Assembly (NCBI GenBank): GCA_002323795.1
Contig: DCPZ01000066.1
Span: 23,781-48,601 of the forward strand
Direction: 5' to 3'
Origin: Flavobacteriales bacterium UBA1531
GTDB taxonomy: Bacteria; Bacteroidota; Bacteroidia; Flavobacteriales_D; Sanyastnellaceae
DNA length: 24,821 nt
The position numbers and the translations under genes were made by a program. Below, piece by piece: positions 16,606 to 23,100 of the stretch. Numbering within the stretch: position 1 is the stretch's first letter; every line of letters starts with the position of its first letter. Under the pieces are notes generated by a model. That model saw nothing but the letters and a program-made list of their open reading frames with translations, made no database searches and was not told where the DNA came from.

Positions 16606-16953
16606 ATGGCCATTATGATCACAGACGAATGCATCAACTGCGGTGCGTGCGAGCCTGAGTGCCCCAACAACGCCATTTACGAAGGTGGAGCGAACTGGCA
16701 GTTCTCAGAAGGAACTGGATTCAGTGGAAGCGGTGTTCATCCAACAGTTGGGGAAGTTCAGTCCGAGACCGAAAACGACCCGGGCAGTATGGACGTTTAT
16801 TTCATCGCCCATTCAAAATGTACAGAATGTGTCGGATTCCATGACGAACCTCAGTGCGCCGCTGTATGCCCGGTAGACTGCTGCGTGGACGATCCTGATT
16901 ACGTTGAATCAGAGGAATTGCTTTTGGCCAAGAAGGCATTTATGCATCTTTGA
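16606..16953 (+). CDS. 2[4Fe-4S] ferredoxin, Alvin-like
   Basis: The protein has 115 residues and is a cytoplasmic low-potential electron carrier. The first cysteine motif is CINCGACEPECP (C9, C12, C15, C19). The second is CTECVGFHDEPQCAAVCP (C72, C75, C84, C88), whose CX2CX8CX3C spacing is that of the Allochromatium (Alvin) type, followed by an extra C92-C93 and a helical tail (EELLLAKKAF). The two motifs are 53 residues apart, against about 19 in compact ferredoxins; the insert is rich in G, S and E. I recall the same enlarged form in other Bacteroidota, so it is probably a phylum trait. It is divergent from the acyl-CoA reductase with 55 bases between starts. Confidence 0.93.
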   Translation: MAIMITDECINCGACEPECPNNAIYEGGANWQFSEGTGFSGSGVHPTVGEVQSETENDPGSMDVYFIAHSKCTECVGFHDEPQCAAVCPVDCCVDDPDYVESEELLLAKKAFMHL

Positions 16954-16989
16954 TGCAGGCAATTTAAATGGACCTTTCCCGTTTCGAAG

Positions 16990-17898
16990 ATGATGCATAA
17001 AGTCAGCACAGCAATGACGCTTATTTTTGTTCTTGCACAGGTGCTCACAGTCGCCGCGCAGGGAGCCAAGGCAAACGAGGAAAGACCCATTCAATACTTA
17101 ATCGATCTTCACGAACGAATTGCACAGGCAAAACACGATAGTGTCCGTACCCTCGCGCATTCGGCATTGACCTCCGAAATGGTCAGCACATTCGAACAAT
17201 TTGATTTTTGGGAAACAAATACTGACTCATTATCGCGTCGCATGGGGGTTGTGTCCACTGGAGAAAAAGAAAATCGAGTCGCTGTGATCACTTGGAATCT
17301 AGAATACGATGATCGGACAAATGCGTACGGAGGTCTCGTCATAACGCGCGACGCAAGGAATGAGCAGATTGTGACACCTTTGCAATTCAAAGGACACAGC
17401 CAGCGGCGCCAGGAATTCAACGTCAAAGATCGATTCACCTCCAAAAATTGGCCTGGTGCGATTTATTATGACATTCTTACCCAAGATCAAGGCAGTCATC
17501 CCGTTTACACCTTGCTTGGATGGGACGGAGCTGATGGCCTGCGGAATCGCAAAATCGTGGAAACAATGAGCATCAGAGGGAATAGAGTCAAGTTTGGAAT
17601 TCCAATCATCAACATTGGAAGAGAGTCCGTCAAACGACACGTGCTAGAATACAGCGATGCAGTTTCAACGACACTTCAGTGGAGAGAAGACATGGGCATG
17701 ATTGTAATGGATCATTTGAGCCCATCCGATCCGGCTATGAAGGACTTTACTGCATTTTATGGACCCGATTTTACCTACGATGGTTTCTATTGGCATCGCA
17801 ATCATTGGGTCTTAAAGGAAGACATTGAGGTCCGTGACACCGATATAAACGTCCCTTGGAACAACCCCAAGAAATGGCGTCGTCGTTCGCGCAACTGA
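16990..17898 (+). CDS. Conserved exported protein of unknown function
   Basis: The protein has 302 residues. The signal peptide (about 1-23, hydrophobic core MTLIFVLAQVLTVAAQ) is followed by a helical lead with HERIAQAKHDSVRTLAHSAL. The domain then carries a string of motifs I associate with an uncharacterised Bacteroidota family: YTLLGWDGADGLRNRKIVE (about 172-190), VKFGIPII, VMDHLSPSDP and FYGPDFTYDGFYWHRNHWVL, with a basic C-terminus (KKWRRRSRN). No catalytic residues stand out. Start choice: the tandem ATGs at 16990 and 16993 are both possible; the signal peptide works with either. It is 36 bases after the ferredoxin and 29 bases before the next exported protein gene, so the three may be one transcript. 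Confidence 0.7.
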   Translation: MMHKVSTAMTLIFVLAQVLTVAAQGAKANEERPIQYLIDLHERIAQAKHDSVRTLAHSALTSEMVSTFEQFDFWETNTDSLSRRMGVVSTGEKENRVAVITWNLEYDDRTNAYGGLVITRDARNEQIVTPLQFKGHSQRRQEFNVKDRFTSKNWPGAIYYDILTQDQGSHPVYTLLGWDGADGLRNRKIVETMSIRGNRVKFGIPIINIGRESVKRHVLEYSDAVSTTLQWREDMGMIVMDHLSPSDPAMKDFTAFYGPDFTYDGFYWHRNHWVLKEDIEVRDTDINVPWNNPKKWRRRSRN

Positions 17899-17927
17899 TG
17901 TGAGAGAAGAACTGTATCTTCGTTTTC

Positions 17928-18851
17928 ATGAAAACGTATGCGACCATTGGCCATGTGATGATTTCGATGCTGGTCATTTCTTTGGTACTCTGGAATTGCC
18001 CCGCTCATGCGCAAGTTGAACCATCAGTGGAACAAAAAACAACCGAGACGAATAACGATGATTCTCTAACGTCTCCTCCTCTAGCATTCGAGAAATTCCT
18101 TGCTGATTCGGCGCGCATGGATTCCGCGCGGAAAGTCCAAGTTGAGCGCCAAGTCAATCTCAACAAAGAGATCAACGCACTTTCCCGTTCAGCCCTTGGT
18201 GAAGAAATTCTAGAATGGCACCAATGCATGGATATTGAGGTCTCAAGGGCTGGCCGCTCGATTGTTCAACGATTCTGGTTTGATGACCAATTGAAAGAAG
18301 GTCCCTTCATATGGTTTGGTGACACCACTCGCAATCAAGAGTGGCTCTGGTTTGATGCAGAGCAACGTCGAATGGCGACGCTGTTCCTGAATGCCAATCA
18401 AGGCAATTACGTCTCTAAAAAACTCGCAGAAATGAGTGGAATGATGGGCAATGGAACCACAGTAGCCAAAAAGAGAGCCGATCAATGGAAGGTTGAAAAT
18501 ACTAGCGGAACACTGAATTACGTTTTGAGCAGTGCGCAGGGCACTTACCGATTGACGCTGGGAGGAAAAGATTCAAATCAAGCGAGCGCCATGATCAATT
18601 GGCTCAAGCTTCAACCAATCGAGGAATTAATCTTACCTGCCGCAGCAAATAAGTTTCCCGTTGAAACGCTAGAACTCACTGACAATGAAGGGCGCGTGGT
18701 GTACGCATTCACATTGAAGAACAAGCAAGCATTGGAACCTGCTTTCAGGGTTGATCTTTCTACCCTCCAAATCAATGACCCGGAGCGCGACTTAAATGTC
18801 ATTGCACGCGAGTGGGCTGAAAAGAAGAGACAAGAGCAAGCCAGGGATTAA
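17928..18851 (+). CDS. Exported protein of unknown function
   Basis: The protein has 307 residues. The signal peptide has the core MISMLVISLVLWN and a cleavage site likely after HAQ (about 29). A charged linker (about 40-85, SARMDSARKVQVERQVNLNK) precedes a beta-rich central domain: FWFDDQLKEGPFIWFGD, QEWLWFDAEQRRMATLFLN and GTYRLTLGGKD. The C-terminus is a charged helix (EWAEKKRQEQARD). I do not recognise the family; the pattern of short W/F strands hints at a lipid- or peptide-binding beta-barrel, but this is only a guess. Gene pair: it follows another exported unknown on the same strand with 29 bases between, so they may act together. Its TAA shares the palindrome TTAA with the convergent Smr gene stop. 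Confidence 0.65.
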   Translation: MKTYATIGHVMISMLVISLVLWNCPAHAQVEPSVEQKTTETNNDDSLTSPPLAFEKFLADSARMDSARKVQVERQVNLNKEINALSRSALGEEILEWHQCMDIEVSRAGRSIVQRFWFDDQLKEGPFIWFGDTTRNQEWLWFDAEQRRMATLFLNANQGNYVSKKLAEMSGMMGNGTTVAKKRADQWKVENTSGTLNYVLSSAQGTYRLTLGGKDSNQASAMINWLKLQPIEELILPAAANKFPVETLELTDNEGRVVYAFTLKNKQALEPAFRVDLSTLQINDPERDLNVIAREWAEKKRQEQARD

Positions 18852-19453
18852 TTGAATGCACTTTCTCCAATCCATACCTCGGTAGCGCCACTTCCATACT
18901 CTCTAGGATCTGCGGATCTGCAGCTACAATCAGGATAATACTGCTCCACTCGGCTCCATATCTGATGCCGTAAAACGCCTTGCCCGATGCCGTGGATAAA
19001 CACCAACTTTTTCATCCTTTGGCGGATTCCAATTTGCAACATGCGCTCAAAGTGAGCAAGCTGTAATTCGAGCATCGTAGTGGGATTCAACCCCGACTGA
19101 GAATCTACGATTGCGTGCATGTGCAAGTCAATCTCCATGTCTGAACGTCCATGGGCTCGGGCGTTTGCTTCCCTGTATTTGGTCTTAAAGTCCTTCTCCA
19201 GACGACTCTTTCGCTCTGGCGAAATGTCCTGTTGAATGATTTCCAGCACAGTGGGAACGACACGTTCATAAGCCATCTTTTCCTCTTTGATGTCCTCGAT
19301 TACAAGCAAACGTGACGCATCATATGGATATTCAAAACCACTATCATCCTCCACCATCACTTTTGCATCCGACAAAATTTTGGTGACAATCCCATTTCCA
19401 ACTTCATCCAAAAAACGAACTTTTGTTCCAACTTTTAGTGCATTCAATCCCAT
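18848..19453 (-). CDS. DUF2027-Smr domain protein (short form)
   Basis: The protein has 201 residues. The N-terminal KOW-like segment VGTKVRFLDEVGNGIVTKI (8-26) with VEDDSGFEYP marks the DUF2027 type seen in Bacteroidota. The C-terminal Smr domain reads EIDLHMHAIVDSQSGL (107-122), HGIGQGVL (154-161, the HGxGxGxL loop) and REYGSGATEVWI. Smr domains are MutS2-type nucleases or nucleic-acid binders; a role in RNA or ribosome-quality surveillance or in DNA repair is possible. Bacteroidota members I recall are about 330-360 residues with a middle domain, which here is replaced by a short charged linker (60-105). ATG 19453 is chosen because VGTKVRFL should lie near the N-terminus; ATG 19471 or 19495 are alternatives. 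Confidence 0.85.
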   Translation of the reverse strand: MGLNALKVGTKVRFLDEVGNGIVTKILSDAKVMVEDDSGFEYPYDASRLLVIEDIKEEKMAYERVVPTVLEIIQQDISPERKSRLEKDFKTKYREANARAHGRSDMEIDLHMHAIVDSQSGLNPTTMLELQLAHFERMLQIGIRQRMKKLVFIHGIGQGVLRHQIWSRVEQYYPDCSCRSADPREYGSGATEVWIGESAFN

Positions 19454-19520
19454 GTAGGCGAAATTAGTCATCCCCTTATCAAAATCTGACCTCATGCTTT
19501 GCTCTTTCTCGACATTTCGA

Positions 19521-21077
19521 ATGAACCGACCTTGCCTCGTTTCAGTATCGTGCATTTTGACCGCGTTGGCATTATCCACTTTATCGGTTGGTCAAATAGC
19601 GATCAAATCCAGACAACTTTCTGAAATCGATCAAGCCATGTCGCGCGCTGTTCAAAGCATGAATTTGCCATCACTCTCAGTATCTATCGTCCACGAGGGT
19701 GAATTGGTATGGAGCAAATCCTATGGCACTCTTGATGTTGCCGGGAATGTTGATGCAACGCCTGATGCACTTTACGCAGTAGCATCGAACACCAAAGGTT
19801 TTACAAGTGCGGCCCTTGCCCAATTGGTATCCGCTCAAAAAATCAACTGGGACGATCGGGTCACAGATTACCTCCCTGACTTTAAGCTTTATGATCCATA
19901 TGTTACGTCCGAGCTGCGCATCCGAGATTTGCTTTGCCATCGATCCGGGCTTGCCACGTTTTCAGGCGATTTACTTTGGTATGGTACGACATGGACATCA
20001 GACGATGTCTTGGAAAAGGCACAATATTTAAAACCAACAAGCTCATTTCGAACCGAATTTGGATACCAAAATATCCTATACATCGCTGCTGGTAAAATTA
20101 TCGAAGTCGTTACCGGAACCACCTGGGAAAAATGCATTCAAGACTCCTTACTGACTCCAATCGGTATGGATCAATCTGTTTTGAGCACATTGGATTTAGA
20201 TGGAACAAACACCTTTGCACAGCCCCACAACGAGACCTCAGATGGAGACCTCGTTCCCATCGACTGGATCAACTGGGACAATATGGCGCCCGCAGGTGCT
20301 TTAATCGCGAGTGTCAATGACATGGCGAAATGGATGACAGTGCAACTCGACAGCGGCCGTATCGCTGATCAAAGGCTATGGGACCGAAACGAAACCAAAG
20401 AGATGTGGACCATGCATACACCAATACCTGTCTCAAACTGGTACCATTCCAAATTGCCCTCCATTCATTTCCGTGGATATGGACTTGGCTGGGAAATGGC
20501 AACGCTGCATGGCCGAAAAGTTGTTGGACATTCTGGTGGTTATGACGGAATGATCTCTCGACAGATGCTTGTGCCCGATGATAAGCTCGGAATTTTTATT
20601 GTCACAAATACCAACAGTTCCGTGCCATGGGCACTCGGCTACGATTTCTTGGACGCACTCCTCAATGGCAATCTCGACTTCAATTTACTCAGCTTCCTTG
20701 AAGCCAACAGATCTGAGGAAGCTGACAACAAAGCCCAGGAACTAGAAACCAAAAACGCTTCGCGCATAGCCAACACGAGCCCCTCCCATCTTCTTGCGGA
20801 TTTTGCGGGAACATACACCGATAAAATGTATGGGTCAATTGAAATCACTGTTAGCAATAGCGGTTTGGGCTTGCAATTCATACAAACACCCTTATTCAAG
20901 GCTGATTTGGAACACTGGCACTACGATACATTTCAATTAAATTGGTCAGAACAAATGATGTTGCCCAGTGGAATGGTCCACTTCTCATTTGACGCGCTTG
21001 GAAAAGTTGCAGCGTTGGACGTAGATGTCCCCAATCCCGATTTTGATTTCACCGAGCTTCATTTTGTTCGTGACTAA
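19521..21077 (+). CDS. Exported serine hydrolase, class C beta-lactamase-like
   Basis: The protein has 518 residues. The signal peptide is MNRPCLVSVSCILTALALST..., with cleavage likely after SVGQ. The PF00144 catalytic motifs are all present: SNTK (89-92; Ser89 nucleophile, Lys92), YQN (182-184) and HSGG (337-340, the KTG-equivalent). A lipocalin-like DUF3471 domain fills about 430-518 (FAGTYTDKMYGSIEITVSN onward). Members include D-aminopeptidases, esterases and DD-peptidases; the substrate cannot be told from sequence. The length and DUF3471 tail favour a peptidase or esterase over a true beta-lactamase. The protein would be periplasmic or released. The frame is open back to 19494, but the signal peptide places the start at 19521. 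It is divergent from the Smr gene with a 67-base gap. Confidence 0.92.
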   Translation: MNRPCLVSVSCILTALALSTLSVGQIAIKSRQLSEIDQAMSRAVQSMNLPSLSVSIVHEGELVWSKSYGTLDVAGNVDATPDALYAVASNTKGFTSAALAQLVSAQKINWDDRVTDYLPDFKLYDPYVTSELRIRDLLCHRSGLATFSGDLLWYGTTWTSDDVLEKAQYLKPTSSFRTEFGYQNILYIAAGKIIEVVTGTTWEKCIQDSLLTPIGMDQSVLSTLDLDGTNTFAQPHNETSDGDLVPIDWINWDNMAPAGALIASVNDMAKWMTVQLDSGRIADQRLWDRNETKEMWTMHTPIPVSNWYHSKLPSIHFRGYGLGWEMATLHGRKVVGHSGGYDGMISRQMLVPDDKLGIFIVTNTNSSVPWALGYDFLDALLNGNLDFNLLSFLEANRSEEADNKAQELETKNASRIANTSPSHLLADFAGTYTDKMYGSIEITVSNSGLGLQFIQTPLFKADLEHWHYDTFQLNWSEQMMLPSGMVHFSFDALGKVAALDVDVPNPDFDFTELHFVRD

Positions 21078-21111
21078 ATGCTATCACCTGGAGAATATAT
21101 TGTACTTTAAC

Positions 21112-22896
21112 ATGTTGAAAATGAAAAGTTTTAAAAACATCACCTCAATGCTTGGTTTACTAAAATCGAACGTGACATCCCACGGTGTTTTCTCTGCATT
21201 TGGTGCAATTATTCTGTTTGTTTCGAGTGCAATTGCGCAGCCTGATGCACCCGCAGGACTAAATTCCCAGCCGCTGAGGGACTGGCTCAAGGCCGAGTGG
21301 TACAATCCATATTTCAATGACTTGGGATACAATGGCGCCCGGACCCAGATGTTCGGGTATACCGACGAACTTAATGGCTCAATTTATTGCATCTACACAG
21401 GATTTGAGCAAGTCGCGGAATTCACTACATACCTCGATCCGATCAATACCGAGCACATCATTCCTCAAAGTTTCTTTGGAGGGATTTCGCCCATGAAGTC
21501 GGACCTATTCAACATTCGCCCTACGCATGGCAGTGCCAACTCATCAAGAGGCAACTCACCATACTCCGAAATCTCTGACGAAAATGCTCAATGGTATGGA
21601 ACAGGTACGAATGGCAATTATGTGACCCAAAACGATGTTCCTGTAGATCCTGAAAACTGGTCAAAACGCTCCGGTACACTCTGGGAGCCCCGTGACGATG
21701 TCAAAGGTGACATTGCTCGAAAAGTCTTTTATTTCTACACCATGTACCCTTCTCAAGCGGGAAGTATCGAAGCACTTGGAGACCCCACCATGTTTTTTCA
21801 ATGGCATATAAACGATCCCGTTTCAGTTTTCGAGTCCACTCGAAATAACCGCATTCAAGAAACTCAGGGCAACGCTAATCCCTTTATCTCTCACCCCGAA
21901 TGGGTCGAGCCTGCGTGGTTTTGGTCTGGCGAAATCGTTGAGGGCTGCACTGACCCCGTTGCCTGTAATTATGACGTACAGGCCAACATGGACAACGGTT
22001 CATGTGTCTTTCCGGAAGCAGGGCTCGACTGCGATGGCAATACCCTTTCAAGTTGTTCGTTGTTTTTCAGTGAATACGGCGAAGGAAGTTCAAACAACAA
22101 ATATCTCGAAATCTACAACCCTGGGGTGGCTGAAGTATCGTTGAGTGGCTACGCATTGGCGCATACCGTTAATGCGCCCGCAACACCCGGCAACTTTGAA
22201 AACTGGGTGGAGTTGCCCACAAACGCTGTCATTGGGCCTGGCGCAGTATTTAAAATTGTTCACTCCCAAGCCGTTTTAGAACTGCTGAATAACGCAGATT
22301 TCACGTACAGCAGCTTATCCAACGGTGATGACGGATTCGGCCTTGTGTTTGGAAATCCGGAGGACTTTGACCTTCTCGATATTATCGGAAATTGGGATGC
22401 CGACCCTGGATCTGGATGGAGCGTAGCTGGCACAGACAATGCCACACAAAACCACACGCTCATCCGAAAACCCGAAGTTCTCGATGGAAATAACGGAAAT
22501 TGGGATTCTTCGGCAGGCACCACCATCGATGATTCAGAATGGATTGTCATGGACTCTGATGACTGGTCCAATTACGGCCAACATTCAGCAATCGGATCGT
22601 GCAGCACCGATATTGAGGTTGATGAAGATGTTTTCGGTTGCAGCTACGCTTCTGCTTGCAATTTTGACCCTTTGACAACCATCGATGACAGCAGCTGCGA
22701 CTTCACAAGTTGTCAAGTGCCGGGCTGCACCTACAGTAGCGCCATAAATTTCAATCCCGAGGCAACTTTTGATGATGCGAGCTGCGTCTTCAACGACAAC
22801 GTAAACACCTGCGCAAGTGACATCAATGGTGACGATGTGATCACGGTCGGAGATCTTCTACTCCTACTCACCGACTTTGGCGGCAATTGCCCTTGA
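21112..22896 (+). CDS. Exported endonuclease I with lamin-tail, Cys-repeat and dockerin-like modules
   Basis: The protein has 594 residues. After a signal peptide (core GAIILFVSSAIAQ, cleavage near 43), an endonuclease I domain (PF04231-like, about 55-268) shows TEHIIPQSFF (113-122; His115 likely catalytic), DLFNIRPTHGSANSSRGN (131-148), GDIARKVFYFYTMY (199-212) and QGNANPFISHPEWV (252-265). In the last motif Ala takes the place of the Arg I expect. Next come a Cys module (GCTDPVACNYD...DNGSC, 278-298), a lamin-tail domain (about 316-490, FSEYGEGSSNNKYLEIYNP), two more Cys modules (509-529, 538-558) and a dockerin-like ending DINGDDVITVGDLLLLL (570-586). No T9SS type A domain is present. It could degrade extracellular DNA for nutrients. 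Start options are ATG 21112 or 21121. Confidence 0.9.
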   Translation: MLKMKSFKNITSMLGLLKSNVTSHGVFSAFGAIILFVSSAIAQPDAPAGLNSQPLRDWLKAEWYNPYFNDLGYNGARTQMFGYTDELNGSIYCIYTGFEQVAEFTTYLDPINTEHIIPQSFFGGISPMKSDLFNIRPTHGSANSSRGNSPYSEISDENAQWYGTGTNGNYVTQNDVPVDPENWSKRSGTLWEPRDDVKGDIARKVFYFYTMYPSQAGSIEALGDPTMFFQWHINDPVSVFESTRNNRIQETQGNANPFISHPEWVEPAWFWSGEIVEGCTDPVACNYDVQANMDNGSCVFPEAGLDCDGNTLSSCSLFFSEYGEGSSNNKYLEIYNPGVAEVSLSGYALAHTVNAPATPGNFENWVELPTNAVIGPGAVFKIVHSQAVLELLNNADFTYSSLSNGDDGFGLVFGNPEDFDLLDIIGNWDADPGSGWSVAGTDNATQNHTLIRKPEVLDGNNGNWDSSAGTTIDDSEWIVMDSDDWSNYGQHSAIGSCSTDIEVDEDVFGCSYASACNFDPLTTIDDSSCDFTSCQVPGCTYSSAINFNPEATFDDASCVFNDNVNTCASDINGDDVITVGDLLLLLTDFGGNCP

Positions 22897-23100
22897 GTTT
22901 GAATTTCGTTCTGACTCATTCAATTTTCTTGCTGATCCCAAGGGATGTTTTGGACTTAATTCTGATACTCGTGATCGAAGAACACTTGGGTCATTTCTTC
23001 AGCTAACTTCTTAGAAACCTGTAAGTAATAATAATTTATGTCGACGAACTGGTCTTAATCGACCTCGAGTCCTTATATTAGGAGTCCCAAATTGTCTGAC
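22897..23100. other. Intergenic region before the mosaic protein gene
   Basis: A 204-base gap with no plausible ORF. It contains a small inverted repeat GGTC...GACC (23051-23064) inside an AT-rich stretch, a one-mismatch -7 box TATATTAG (23074-23081), and AGGAG (23080-23084) that is about 16 bases from the ATG, too far for a normal ribosome site. No -33 element or clear terminator is visible. Confidence 0.4.

Noticed and set aside
16944..16956. GCATC-TTT-GATGC hairpin at the ferredoxin stop
   Set aside because: The stem is only 5 bp and no T run follows, so it is not a convincing terminator.
17915..17922. TATCTTCG as a promoter for the gene at 17928
   Set aside because: It is one mismatch from the consensus and only 6 bases before the ATG, so transcription would start at or after the start codon.
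21025..21111. Upstream extension of the endonuclease gene
   Set aside because: It lies inside the coding end of the serine hydrolase and would bury the signal peptide.
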